Assembly: GCA_021495925.1 (NCBI GenBank)
Contig: JAKEKT010000002.1
Location: forward strand, 496,001 to 560,000
Direction: 5' to 3'
From: Diplodia intermedia
Lineage: Eukaryota; Ascomycota; Dothideomycetes; Botryosphaeriales; Botryosphaeriaceae
Length of the DNA stretch: 64,000 bases
Shown here: piece after piece, positions 51,954-63,165 of the stretch
Numbering within the stretch: the stretch's first letter is position 1
Layout: every line of letters starts with the position of its first letter
The notes under the pieces: model-generated
Told to the model about the DNA's origin: nothing
The model's input: the letters and a program-made list of their open reading frames with translations, nothing else
The model's database searches: none
Position numbers and translations under genes: made by a program

Positions 51954-53696
51954 TCACTCTTCGTCGTCGTCGTCGCCCAAGCTCGCCTTCTTCAGCTCCA
52001 GGTCGCTCTGCAAGCTCCGGAACTTGGCCGCCAGCCGCTGCTTCAGCAGCGGGTTGTTCTGGCGCTCCATCTGCTGCCGCGCGCTCTCGACCTCGCGCTG
52101 GAGGTCCGCCACCTCCTCGCGCAGCTGGGCCTTCATCTCCTGCGCCTGCGCCGCGGCCTCGTCGATGTCGTCGTCGTCGTCGTCATCCTCCTCGTCGTCC
52201 TCCTCGTCTTGCTCCGTCTCCGGCTCGGCCGAGGCCGACGCGCCGGGCGTGGCGACGGGCGTCTCGGCGACGGGCGAGCCGACGAAGGTGGCGGCGCCGG
52301 CACCGGCGCTGCTGGACGATGGGATGGTCATGGTGGCCGACTCGCCCCCCGCGGAGTTGAGCGCGTGCTGGGCGACGGCGTGGGCGTCGAAGGAGGCGCT
52401 GCCCGGCGTGGGGCCCTCGATGCTGGTGATGGGTTGGTCCTCGTCCATGGACATGGCGAGCATGCGCTCCATCTCTTCCGCGTCGACCTCCTCCTCGCCC
52501 TCGGCGTCGAGGTAGCCTTCGGCGTCCATCAAGTCGCCCATCATGGCGTCTTCGTCGCCGACCATCGAGCCGGCCTCGTCGCGTTCCTGGCGGTTCGGGT
52601 CGATGAGGTCGTACGAGGCGCTGCCGCCCGCCTTGGATGCCTTGTCGTCCGCCTCCAGCAGGCGCTCGACCTCCTCCTCGACAGCTTCGATGGTGCGTGT
52701 GCTGACGCGCTTGCGGAAGCGGCGCTTGCGGACGTAGTGCATCGGGGGCGTCAGGCCGTGGGGATACTGCCACGACTTTTCGTCGACCTCTTTGGGCAGG
52801 GGGATGTTCTTAGCCTGCTCCGGAGCGTCGACCCTGGTGTGGACCAGGAGCATCTGGCAGATGTCTGCCGTCTTGTACCACCCGCTCTTTTTCTCCCAGC
52901 TCTTCATGCCCTCGATGATGCACGGGAGGTCCACCATACTTGCCGCATAGTGGTGACCTTGGATTGTGATGCATGTGCGCCGGCCCTCCCTGTCGAAAAA
53001 GCGGAAGGCGATGTCCGCGCCGCCCTCCTTTGGAGACAAACCTACCCTCTTCTCGGCAATCGCCTTTTGCATGTAGTCGCAATCGGGACCGGGCGCCATA
53101 CGCAGAATGAATTGCGACTCAGTTACTGGGTCGAGCTCCGCGTCATCCGCCTCGCTGTCGTATCCAACACCGTACTCGCGCTTTGGTATGTGGCCCACAT
53201 GCTTGACCTTGATCCTTTGAAGCGTCGGCGTCTTCGGGGCGGCTGACTTCAGCTTGATGGAGAGCGAGTGGGTCCGCCCGTGGGCAGGCGGCGCATGGGC
53301 TCCGGACGTCTTGAGGGACAGCGTAGGCTTCGACTTCTTCGTCGACGCGGTCGCGCCTCCTGCATCATCTTCGCGCGCGCGCTTCTTCGCCGGCTTGGAA
53401 GCGGTGGCGGGGCCTGCAGCGGCGGCGCTGCTAGGGCCGGCAACAGCTTTCTCCTTCTTGGTACTCTTGCGCTTCTTCTGTTGCTCCGGCGAGGCGGCCG
53501 GCTGTCCAGTGGGGCCGGGCAGTTTTGGGGCGGTCTCGGTGACGGGCGTGTTCGCATTGGACTTGGGCTTGAAGCTGAGCTTGAGGCCGCTGCTGGGTGT
53601 GGCGGGCGAAGGTGTGGAAGCTTCCGGTTTGGGAGCTCCGAACTTGAGTTTCATAACTGGCGGTTTGGACGGTTTGGGCGGGTTGGATGACGACAT
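51954..53696 (-). CDS. TAF7: TFIID subunit TAF7
   Basis: TAF7 is part of the general transcription factor TFIID and contacts TAF1. It is a single-exon, 580-aa protein. A Lys/Pro-rich disordered N-terminus (MSSSNPPKPSKPPVMKLKFG) precedes the TAFII55 domain: ESQFILRMAPGPDCDYMQKAI, RRTCITIQGHHYAASMVDLPCIIEGMKSW, KTADICQMLLV and YPHGLTPPMHYVRKRRFRKR. An acidic region follows, including EEDDDDDDDIDEAA, and a coiled coil near the end (QLREEVADLQREVESARQQM). It ends SLGDDDDEE. It is divergent from TAF3 with 235 bp between starts. Confidence 0.93.
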   Translation of the reverse strand: MSSSNPPKPSKPPVMKLKFGAPKPEASTPSPATPSSGLKLSFKPKSNANTPVTETAPKLPGPTGQPAASPEQQKKRKSTKKEKAVAGPSSAAAAGPATASKPAKKRAREDDAGGATASTKKSKPTLSLKTSGAHAPPAHGRTHSLSIKLKSAAPKTPTLQRIKVKHVGHIPKREYGVGYDSEADDAELDPVTESQFILRMAPGPDCDYMQKAIAEKRVGLSPKEGGADIAFRFFDREGRRTCITIQGHHYAASMVDLPCIIEGMKSWEKKSGWYKTADICQMLLVHTRVDAPEQAKNIPLPKEVDEKSWQYPHGLTPPMHYVRKRRFRKRVSTRTIEAVEEEVERLLEADDKASKAGGSASYDLIDPNRQERDEAGSMVGDEDAMMGDLMDAEGYLDAEGEEEVDAEEMERMLAMSMDEDQPITSIEGPTPGSASFDAHAVAQHALNSAGGESATMTIPSSSSAGAGAATFVGSPVAETPVATPGASASAEPETEQDEEDDEEDDDDDDDIDEAAAQAQEMKAQLREEVADLQREVESARQQMERQNNPLLKQRLAAKFRSLQSDLELKKASLGDDDDEE

Positions 53697-53931
53697 GGTG
53701 GCGGGTGTGTTGGTTCCTCGACGAAGATATAGGTGGGCAGTGGCAGGCACTGCGACGGGCGGGCGCGCGGGCGGGTGGTGGAGGGGGCGCGGGCAATGAA
53801 AGTGAGGACGCGAAGTGACGTGCCGGAACAGGACGCGCCAAGGCGGACGAGCATTGCCTGGGAATGAACTGACTGACTGCGAGCTTTCCCACCGCCCCCC
53901 ACGAGCAAACAGCATCCGCATACCTCCGGCA
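53697..53931. promoter_or_regulatory. Shared divergent promoter of TAF7 and TAF3
   Basis: The two ATGs are 235 bp apart and face outward, so transcription of both TFIID subunits must start in this short GC-rich segment. No TATA box was seen. Confidence 0.55.
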
Positions 53932-54770
53932 ATGGCCCAAGAGCTGCACGCCGCCCTCCTCCGCCCGGCAATCCTCCACATCCTGCGCGCCGCCGGCTAC
54001 CACAGCGCGCGTCCGTCCGTCGTCGATGCCGTGTCCGACGTCGCCGCGCGGTATATGCTGCTGCTGGCCCAGCGCACCGCCTACCACGCCTGGTCGAACC
54101 ACAACGATGCCGACCCCACTATCTCCGACGTGCGCATGGCTCTGACCGACGCCGGCATGCTGGTTCCGTCCATGACGGGCGCCGAGGAGGCTTGGAAGGA
54201 GCTCCTGCGCCATCCGCTCGAGGACTTTCCCGAACGCAACGGCTTGCGCCTAAAGGAGCAGCGCCGGCGGGACCTCGAAGACACGGCAGACGTGCGCGAA
54301 TTCATCGACTGGATCACCGGCCCTGCAAACAGGGAGATCATGCGAATTGCTGGCTTGGAGCGAGATGCTGTGCAGGGTGGAAAAGGCCTTGACGCTGCCG
54401 CAGACGCGAACGCCGTTAAAGAGGATTATTTGACCTGTAAGCCTATCCTGCTTCTACAGAATGTATAATCCAGAGACCCCGGGGCTAATCAAATACCAAT
54501 TTAGCGCTCAAGAAAAAGCACAGCAAGACGGGCGAAGAGTCGAGATTTCAAGGCACCGTTTTGGGCATCCCTGCTGATGACCGACCGATTCGAATCGAAG
54601 GCGGACCTCCGGAATCCATCCACGACTGGATCCAACAAACGCAAGAGAGGGCTGCCGCTGCGGCGAAGCTAGAAAGCGAAAAGACGGCCAGTAGCAACGG
54701 CCTCGAATCCGCACCGAGATCACCGCCCACCGAGAAAGAAGATGATGATCCAATGGACGTGGAAAGTTGA
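53932..54770 (+). CDS. TAF3: TFIID subunit TAF3-like, bromodomain-associated histone fold
   Basis: TAF3 pairs with TAF10 by a histone fold within TFIID. Exons 53932-54436 and 54505-54770 join at YLT-SLKKKH to give 256 aa. The BTP histone fold is seen as ALLRPAILHILRAAGYHSARPSVVDAVSDVAARYMLLLAQRT and ISDVRMALTDAGML. Later parts are charged and end DDDPMDVES. The PHD finger of animal TAF3 is absent, as is usual in fungi. The histone fold alone could also belong to a TAF8-like protein, but the length and the LRPAILHILRAAGYHS order favour TAF3. Confidence 0.82.
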
Positions 54771-55355
54771 AGTTTCATCATTTGGGTTTTCACAAAACAT
54801 GATATGCATAGCGACGGAGTTTGGAAGGCAACCATCACAGTCGGTGAACTTAACACTGCATCACAAAAGTCAATACCCTGCTCGACGTACCCTATGGCCT
54901 GTTGAGGCCTTTGCACGCGTGCGTCAAGAATCCCGGCAGGAACACACCCTCGTCACAAAGGGTTAGCAAGGGCTGAAAACCCGGTCTGGGAAACTGCAGG
55001 AGAGACCCAATATACCTTCTGGCATTTTGGATAGAGAAAACGGGCAGAGAGGAGGTCGACGAAGAGCACGAGCAAGGGGAACTGATCGCTAGAGAGGGCT
55101 AGCTTTGCAGTAGTCGGGAGACGAGGCAAGAGTAGGCTTTAAGACCATGGTACTGTAACCGCCACCAGCAGCTTGACCATCTACGCAGGACGTTCACGGA
55201 ATGTCATACGTCTAGCCTCAAGACGGGCTAATGAATACCGTCAAATACAATAAACTCAATATCTTTACATGGAGAAAGTGATCCTGTGGTTTTTCCGTTC
55301 CCAACTTTTCGTTTTATGACAGCTCACTCCATCGCCTCTCGATTACATTCTCCCT
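54771..55355. other. Convergent intergenic
   Basis: 3' flanks; nothing is recognised. Confidence 0.5.
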
Positions 55356-56046
55356 TTAGCTTGAAGTGTTCGGGTAGTTGTCCTTGCCCACGGGGTTCGC
55401 CGGTCCTCCTGTTTGTCCCAGCACGCCTCCCACATCGACCTTGTGCTGCCTCTCCTCCTTGATGGCCTCCCTCATCGGCGCTTGCTCCGCCTTCTTCCTA
55501 CACATTGCACAGCGCGTTAGCCGCCCGTTTCTCTCCCCCCAACCAATCAACCAACAACGGAAAGAAGCCTCCAGTCATGGTAGGGGGGGAAAAAAGACTG
55601 GCAAGGAAGCAAAAAAAAACAACGACGCTGAGCAAAACTCACCTATCCAGATCCGTCTCCAGCCCGGGCTCGGTCCCGCCCGACCCCGTCTTCCCTTGAC
55701 TCTCAACCGCCGCGGCCACGCGTCCCTCGCCCGGCGCGGCCATCTGCTGCGCGTCCAGCTCGTTGTGGCGGCCGACGTCCTCCTCGCCCAAGCCCTTCGC
55801 CTCCTCGCCGGGGCGGCCCGGCGCGCGCACGCCGCGGCCCAGCGACGACGCCGTCGCCTCGTCGGCGCTCGCCGTCTGCTTGGTCGGGATGCGCTGGTCG
55901 ACGGCGGGCGAGTCGGCGTTGGCGCGCGCGGTGGTGCCGGCGGCGGCGCGCTCGGCGGGGTTGTGCGTGGCCGGGTTGCCCGGGGTGGTGTAGGCTTGGT
56001 CGAGGGTGGGCTGCGAGGGCCCAGTGGGGTTGAGGTCGTCGGTCAT
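55356..56046 (-). CDS. Small hydrophilic disordered protein
   Basis: Exons 56046-55643 and 55497-55356 join at LDR-KKAEQ to give 181 aa. The sequence is rich in Ala, Gly, Glu and Thr with no hydrophobic core: MTDDLNPTGPSQPTLDQAY, GRPGEEAKGLGEEDVGRHNE, MREAIKEERQHKVDVGG and the end GKDNYPNTSS. The composition resembles stress-induced hydrophilic proteins of fungi, but no named family is recognised. The function is unknown. Confidence 0.68.
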
Positions 56047-56753
56047 TGTCGCGGGTTTTCTCCTGTTGTGGTGGTCGCGGGATAGGTGGGCTCTCTTCAA
56101 GGTGCTACGGCCAATTGGAGGGCGCAAGTCGACGGTGGACGTGGTCGGGGTGTACGGAGTTGTTCGGTCGAAGAGGTTTGGGGTCTTGTCTTGCAGAGCT
56201 GGGGGTTCTGCTTGGAAAGTGAAGTGATGACCTAGGTATGCAGCGGGCGATGACGTAGGCGGGGCGTAGATACCCCTCCGGTCCACAACCAAATTGAAAT
56301 GAACGCTAGGTTGATTGGTCGGAACCCGAAACAAGCCCCATTGCTTATCGTAGCCTCGTTTGACATGCGTATTTGTCGTTTGACGGCCATACCCCTCATG
56401 TGGCTCCTCGCTTCCACAAGGGTTGCTCCACGGATTGCTTCCATTGCATACTCATCTACACGCACTGTCCGGCGACCTCTTCAACACGTCAAGGTATTGC
56501 TCCAACACATGAAATCGTTACTATCTCCAAGTAGCAACGAACGCCTCTACGGACCGTTTGTACAAATTCACAAGAAAAGCCGCCGTCTATTAAAATATAA
56601 GGAAAAGAAGTGCCCCTAGAAACTGTTCGCCGATGCCATGCTGATGCTCAGGTCTATGCAGTTGAAACTCAGAATTCTTTTTTTGGTCCCCGTCTAGACT
56701 CCGTCCCGCCATGCTCGTTGCTCGAGTATCCAACCCCTCGCTACTCACCCTTC
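56047..56753. other. Intergenic, tandem minus-strand genes
   Basis: Promoter of the small hydrophilic protein; no further gene seen. Confidence 0.45.
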
Positions 56754-57851
56754 TCAGCCGAACCGAGGAGGTATATCCGTCAAGCTGGTATACACCGGAT
56801 TGTGCTTGTGCGCGTTGACTTCGTCCACCAGCTTCTTGATGTCCTCCCTCAACGCGTTGACGTTGCGGTCCATGGCTTGCACGAGCCGCTCCAGCTCATC
56901 TCCCGGGATGGCCAGCACACCGTCTTCGCGCAGGCGCGCATGGCTTGTAGAATGGCTCTTGACGTGACCCTTTTTGCGGAGAACGTTTCCTCTGCTGCCC
57001 ATGCCGGCCCCATCACGATCAGCGCCGGCGGGCTGCACGATTTGCTCATTGGGCGGCGGCGTCGGCGACGGGTGTCCGGGGAAGGCGAACATCGGCGGCG
57101 GCTGCTGCGCAGAATCATGCTTCGCCTTCACCTCTGGCCTTTCCACCTCCTTCTCCTTCTCCTTCCCCTCCTTCCTGCTGCTGCCCAACCCGATCTTCCT
57201 CATCAACGAATCCCTCCTCCGCCTCCCCGGCGTCTTCTGCTGCGGCTGCTCCACCCCTCCCGCTTCCACGGCAACAGCCGTCTCTTTCACTCTCTTCACA
57301 TCGCGACACATATCCCACTCCCTCCGGTGCGCCCCCTCCAGCATGTCCAACGTCAGTCTTGCCAGGCTCTTTAGCTCCTCGGCGCGGTCGCGGTACCGGT
57401 CCCGATCCTCGCGCATCCCGTCGACGTGCTCGTGCAGGAAGCGGATGACCGAGTTTGCCGTGCTGAGCTGGTCGCGCATGTGCCGGATGAGCTCTTCCCT
57501 GTCCCAACTGCCACCACTACTGGAACCGCCACCGACGACGCCACCACCAGGAGAAGAGGGCGAGGACGACAAAGAGTTGCCTTCCTCATGAACGCCGTCA
57601 GATGTTGCCAGCGCCAACGTCGAGGAGAAGCGGCGCGGTGGCTCGGGCCTGGCGATGGGTGCTAGGGACGAATGGAGCGTGGTGGTGTCGACGAGGTTGC
57701 GCAGGGGGACCGGGGGCAATAGGGACGGCGTCGAAGTCGAGGCGTTGGCGGTGGTGGTGGCTGGCGCCGTCCGCGGTCGTGGATGTTGTTGTTCGGGAGA
57801 AGCGGATGCTTTCCTTCTTCTGTATACGGTTCGCAGTCTCGTGAATGGCAT
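56754..57851 (-). CDS. Coiled-coil/disordered conserved fungal protein
   Basis: This is a single-exon 365-aa protein of unknown function. It starts MPFTRLRTVYRRRKASASPE. A Ser/Gly-rich stretch is followed by a helical segment (WDREELIRHMRDQLSTANSVIRFLHEHVDGMREDRDRYRDRAEELKSLARLTLDMLEG) likely to form a coiled coil. A basic GRRRRDSLMRKIGLG and a second helix (LERLVQAMDRNVNALREDIKKLVDEVNAH) lead to the end YTSLTDIPPRFG. An in-frame ATG at 57890 adds 13 residues. Confidence 0.65.
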   Translation of the reverse strand: MPFTRLRTVYRRRKASASPEQQHPRPRTAPATTTANASTSTPSLLPPVPLRNLVDTTTLHSSLAPIARPEPPRRFSSTLALATSDGVHEEGNSLSSSPSSPGGGVVGGGSSSGGSWDREELIRHMRDQLSTANSVIRFLHEHVDGMREDRDRYRDRAEELKSLARLTLDMLEGAHRREWDMCRDVKRVKETAVAVEAGGVEQPQQKTPGRRRRDSLMRKIGLGSSRKEGKEKEKEVERPEVKAKHDSAQQPPPMFAFPGHPSPTPPPNEQIVQPAGADRDGAGMGSRGNVLRKKGHVKSHSTSHARLREDGVLAIPGDELERLVQAMDRNVNALREDIKKLVDEVNAHKHNPVYTSLTDIPPRFG

Positions 57852-59043
57852 GGCGGCGGCTGCTCTCCCTTCGCTCCGTTTTCGGTTCAATATCGACTCG
57901 ATTTTCTCTTCTTTCCGGAGGCGATGAATAGGCCGGAGTTTGTACTGGTTTTCCGTGAAGCCAGGAGGGAATTAGGTGTCGTGGATAGCGAGATTACACT
58001 CGACCCTTTGGGAGGAAAATGAGGCTTTCGCAGGTGTCGGCGCGATCTTTTGCGAACAGGTAGGGTAGATGACGGCGAAGGCAGAGGGTATCGGCGGAGT
58101 TGTGTCTTGGGCTCTCTCTTTGGGCAGAGAGCAGAGAAAAGGAAGTGCTTCGATAATGGGAAAGCAAGGTGAAGCCGGCAGCAAAACGGAGGTGGACGCC
58201 TTGGAGGAAGTCGAACCACCGGCAGAGCCTCACTTCCAGCCTTTTTTCTTCTGTGCGCCCAACAAACAAGGCGACGGGCAAGAGAGGCTCGCACAGCGCG
58301 AACTGCTACAGCAACTGCGCCCTCAGCAGACGCGTCCACGTGAACGAGCTATCGGCAAAGACCGGTAAAAGAGCGGCGAAGAGGTGGTGGGTTTCCCGTT
58401 TTGTAGCTCCTTGGGATCGGGCCTTTTGCTCGGATTGGGCACTGGAGGTGAAGGATGCTCTTAGCCTTGGGAACGAGGCGAGAAGAAGAAGTAGTGCGCG
58501 AAAGCGGTGAAAGTAGTCCTAAGCGCGCGAGGCGGGCGAAGGACCGACTGATTTAGAAATGCTCGCTTAAACCGGTTGATCGATCTTCTTTTCTAGCTCG
58601 CGGGCGCCTACAGCTGTGGATTATACAGCGCCCCAACTGGGAAATGCTCGCTGCTACCCCAGTCTGCCCCGGCGGCTGTTTGGCTTTGCCCGTGGCCCTT
58701 GCGCAGAAGCATTAGCTAGCAGTCAAAGCGCCCAGTGTCACCGGGCCAAACGATGGCTGATTTTTGAACAACTGGATGAATGAAATTGCGCTTAAATACA
58801 TTGGCCCATCGCAGCCCCCAAACCCGCTGCCACGAGACCAAGGAGCCGGTGTATCAACTGCGGTAACATAGGAAACAGGTCGCGCAGCGATGACGTGGTC
58901 TCGAGAATGCACTAGAGGGTTTCCCATTTGAAATCGCCGTTTTGGTCACGCATGCTCTATTATACATCTCTAAAAACGTCACCGTCATCAGCGACGCCCT
59001 AATCGACGGGGTTGGTTAGAACGTACTCCCTCGGTTCCCCCGC
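57852..59043. other. Intergenic (1.2 kb)
   Basis: Promoter of the coiled-coil gene and 3' flank of ATP1. Small plus-strand open frames near 58069-58510 lack family features. Confidence 0.45.
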
Positions 59044-61134
59044 TTACAAGAAGCTCTTGGTGAAAGCCGTGACGACGTCCTTCAGCTTGCCCTCGAGCTC
59101 CTTGCTGAGAGCACCCTCGCGCTCGATCTGGGCGAGGAGCTCCGACTCGTTGGTCTTGAGGTGGGCGATGAAATCGGCCTCCCACTGCAGGACCTTGCCG
59201 ACGGGCACGTTGTCCAGGTGACCGTTGACACCAGCGAAGATGAGAGGAACCATCTCGTTGACAGCCATGGGCGAGTACTGCTTCTGCTTGAGGAGCTCGG
59301 TCAGACGCTCACCACGGTTGAGCGTCTGCTTGGTGGCGGCATCCAGGTCGGAACCGAACTGGGCGAAGGCAGCGACCTCACGGTACTGGGCCAAGAAGAG
59401 CTTCAGGGAACCAGCGACTTGCTTCATGGCCTTGAGCTGGGCAGCGGATCCGACACGGGAGACGGAAAGACCGACGTTGATGGCGGGGCGGACACCCTTG
59501 TAGAAGAGCTCGGACTCCAAGAAGATCTGGCCGTCGGTGATGGAAATGACGTTGGTGGGAATGTAAGCCGAGACATCACCACCCTGGGTCTCAATGATGG
59601 GCAGGGCGGTCAGGGAACCACCGCCGTGCTTGTCGTTCATCTTGGCGGCACGCTCCAGGAGACGAGAGTGGAGGTAGAAGACACTAGCTCTGTTAGATAT
59701 TCCCTTCTCACATCGGATTCGAAAGCACTTACTCGCCGGGGTAGGCCTCACGACCGGGGGGACGACGGAGCAGCAGGGACATCTGACGGTAGGCAACGGC
59801 CTGCTTGGAAAGGTCGTCGTAGACGATGACAGCGTGCTTGCCGTTGTCACGGAACCACTCACCCATGGAGCAGCCGGTGAAGGGAGCGATGTACTGCAGG
59901 GGAGCGGCCTCGGAAGCGGTGGCAGCGACGATGATGGAGTACTTCATGGCGTCGTTCTCCTCGAGGGTCTTGACGAGCTGAGCGACGGTCGAACGCTTCT
60001 GACCAACGGCGACGTAGACGCAGTAGAGCTTCTTGGTCTCGTCGTTGGAGTTGTTCCACCTCTTCTGGTTGAGCATGGCGTCGAGTGCGACGGCAGTCTT
60101 GCCGGTCTGACGGTCACCAATGATCAACTCACGCTGACCACGGCCAATGGGCACCATGGCGTCGACGGACTTGAGACCGGTCTGGACGGGCTGGTTGACA
60201 GAGCGACGGGGCAGGATACCAGGAGCCTTGAGCTGCGAACGGCGCTTCTCGGTGGTCTTGAGAGGACCCTTGCCGTCAATGGGGTTACCGAGAGCATCGA
60301 CGACACGGCCGAGAAGGGCCTCGCCGACGGGAACGTCGACCTAATTGCCATTAGTGACCAGATAAAAAGTGGCGTTGAGGCTCAAAATACGTACAATCTC
60401 GCCGGTACGCTTGACGGTCTCACCCTCCTTGACGAGACGGTCGGAACCGAAGAGCACAACACCGACCTGGCCGGCCTCGAGGTTCATGCACATGCCCTTG
60501 ACGCCGGAGGCGAACCTTGGTGGATGTTAGGAAGCGGTTTAGAAAAGCGCCGATTCCGGAAAAGACTTACTCGACCAGCTCCTCGGCCTGGACATTGCTC
60601 ATGCCGTGGACACGGGCAATACCGTCACTACACACCCATTGTCAGATAAACCATTGCCCATTGTCGTCGCGTCGTGATGAATTGGTGGTTCGGAAGAGCG
60701 TACCCGACGGAGAGGACACGGCCGGTCTCGGCGAGGCCGGCCTCCTCCTGCACACCGCGGATCCTCTGCTCGAGGATGGAGGAAACCTCGGTGGGAGCAG
60801 CCTTGGCGTCGGCAGCATAGCTGCGGAGCTGGTTGGAGGCGGCGTTGAAGACGGCCGGGGTCGTGCGGGCCTAGGGAAGCGCAAGCGGGAAAAATCAGCG
60901 ATGGCTCGTTGCGGACAGCTTCAACGCGATGCGACGCGGAACCCAGCGCCGCAACCACATCGCTCAGGCCGAGGAATTGGTCGAAAGCGATTGACGCAGC
61001 AGCCCGAGACGACGCAGGCTGCGATGGGCGATGGGCGATGGCGGTAACGAGGTCGATGGATGACTTACCGCGACCCTGCGGGCAGAGATCGCACCGCAAG
61101 TGCGGGTGGACTGGCGGAGGGCGTTCCTGAACAT
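59044..61134 (-). CDS. ATP1: ATP synthase F1 subunit alpha, mitochondrial
   Basis: This is the non-catalytic nucleotide-binding subunit of the mitochondrial F1 head. The start at 61134 gives the presequence MFRNALRQSTRTCGAISARRVA. After an intron come RTTPAVFNAASNQLRSYAAD and EVSSILEQRIRG. The Walker A motif is GDRQTGKT, Walker B lies in HAVIVYDDLSKQ, and the alpha signature region contains PAINVGLSVSRVGSAAQ. The C-terminus ends VVTAFTKSFL. Several short introns interrupt the 5' half, and the last exon is long. Codon use is strongly biased, as expected for an abundant protein. Confidence 0.96.
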
Positions 61135-62416
61135 GGCTGCGGTGCTCAAGAAGCTTCTTTAGATAGCTCTGCTATCAATTGAGATTGAAGCAGGAGGAGA
61201 AGAGGGGAGAGGGTGATGCGGTTCGATGGAGCTGGGAGGAAAGAGCGAACTTGCACGGCACCGGCACTCAATCGTTCTCGATGCGCTAAACCGCTTAAGT
61301 AATAGGAACGAAATGCCCTCCGCGCGCCCGCCCCCATAAACGCACGACTTATCCACTGCCACCAGTGCTCGGACACTACTGCACTGCGGCAGCTCGAGCG
61401 CTTGTACCTGGTACACTTTGTGAGGCTCGTTAAACGGCGCCCGCATTGCCTAACACCAACCGGCCAGCTCTTCCATGAGCCCGCCTGCCTCCGAAGTTTC
61501 CCGGCTGAATGCAATGCAGGCAGGCGCGTGCATCACGGCAGTCACGTCACCCCGGATCTGTAACGGGCGGGGAAAGCTCAACGGCTCACTTCAGCCTCCG
61601 GGTTTGAAGCTTTGGCCCTGTATTTTTGCTCACACATGGTCTACCTAGATATTGCAGCATTACTACCAGCAAGCACCTTGCTATTCCGCCCGCAAACCGG
61701 CCACTCTTCTATCACATGGCGTATATCTTTACTTACTACGAGCAGAGTCTCGGGTCTAGTTAAAATCTCGACACTGTTTTCATTTATCCTTTACTTATGT
61801 AGTCAAGACATCCACTTCTTGACCAACCCCTCAATCCGGGGGAGCTCGTCGTGAAGCAAAATGATCGTGAGTTGAAGAAGGTAAAGAGTTATGGAAGACG
61901 TAACTTGCTATCGGTACGACTGGTTGAAGTGCTGTTGAATATGCGGGCACATGCATGTAATGTACCTCACATCACCCGTGCGCTCGATGGTTCACCTAGC
62001 GTTGCACTACAGCCAAAGTAGTTCCCAAGTATGTCTTGCTCATGATATTTAGCTACATCATATCCTGATCCGCGCTCCATTGTGTATCCATCGCTACATG
62101 TAAAGACGTGTCGTAGACTGATTCCATACTTTACTGCGTGTCAATCTGCTTCATTGATATACAACTATCTGAATGCCGGCTGTAACGTTGTTCACATAAT
62201 CGATTTCGGGGTTGTCTCATTTATCACAAATTTGGAACGGCTTGGGAATCAGGCCAATGGACATCAACCAACGCACTTGCGCTATCCTATGCACGTATAT
62301 ATTGCATAGTCGCCAATGTGGCAGGTCTCCTTGTCGAGTTTCTGGGCATGCGCATTGATCGGGCAATGCGCGGTCCGCCATCGTTCAAGGGGCAGAACAC
62401 TGCGGGCAGACAGCCC
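61135..62416. other. Intergenic (1.3 kb) with an AT-rich part
   Basis: The first 450 bp are probably the ATP1 promoter. From about 61600 to 62300 the base composition is clearly more AT-rich than the surroundings. A short minus-strand stretch near 61810-61860 reads LLHDELPRIEGLVKKWMS before a stop and may be the end of a lost gene. Nothing is assignable. Confidence 0.4.
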
Positions 62417-63165
62417 TTAGTGCGCTTTCCCGTTCGCGTTTCCGTTTGCTGCTTTCTTCGAACTCTCGTCCTTGAACTTCTTGATATTCTGCTCGACGGC
62501 CTTGTCGATCCGGCTCTTGAGCTCCGGACGGTAGCCGAAGTGGAAGAGGACCTCGAGCCAGACAAAAAAAGGCGCGAGAAAAAGAGCCTGGACGATGTTG
62601 TCGAGCAGCGCGGGAGCGCGGCCCTCGAACTTTCCGTGCCCGACGAACTGCGCGATCCATGCGACGACGTGGACTCCGATGGCGTAGTAGTTGGCGGTGG
62701 GGCCGTAGGTAGCCAGGAGGTGCTGGGCCGCCGCAGTACCGGCGAATATCAGGGGTGCAAGGAGGCCACCAGCAACCGGCTCCATTAGAATGTAGAGGAT
62801 GGAATAGAGTGTCGCAAAGGCGGTCCCGGCATTCAGCGGCAGGTTCGGGATCGTCAGCGCATCGGGAAGGGCGACCGCGGGCGTATTTGAGAGCTGCGCG
62901 TGGAGGTCAGACGTATCCAAAGCTGCGATAAGCTTGCGACTCTTACAAACAGGAACGCCGTCATCATAATCAAAGGCACGCAGGTGATGTGAACACCGAT
63001 GTTCACCTAGGATGCGCCGTCAGCACCAACGCAGGCCTGAGCCACGGAAAAAGAGTCATACGGGGTTGTGGTGGTAGCTCCCATACTGCAAGGGTCAGCA
63101 CAAGTATGTCGCGTGGGGTGACCGGTACGCACGAAGGTGAGCTGCTTCTCGAGGTTCAGAGCCAT
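62417..63165 (-). CDS. Mpo1-like 2-hydroxy fatty acid dioxygenase (DUF962)
   Basis: The yeast homologue Mpo1 (Ygl010w) alpha-oxidises 2-hydroxy fatty acids from phytosphingosine breakdown at the ER with Fe2+; the same role is inferred. Exons 63165-63133, 63085-63062, 63006-62947 and 62893-62417 give 197 aa. Exon 2 is a 24-nt microexon encoding YGSYHHNP, part of the conserved His motif that continues VNIGVHITCVPLI in exon 3. The last junction (LF-LSNTP) is set by a 53-nt intron with a CTGAC branch. The C-terminal half shows GVHVVAWIAQFVGHGKFEGRAPAL and membrane segments, ending in a Lys/Asn-rich tail. Confidence 0.9.

Noticed and set aside
52100..53246. Long plus-strand open frame (51927-53246)
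   Set aside because: Antisense of TAF7; the minus-strand frame has clear TAFII55 motifs.
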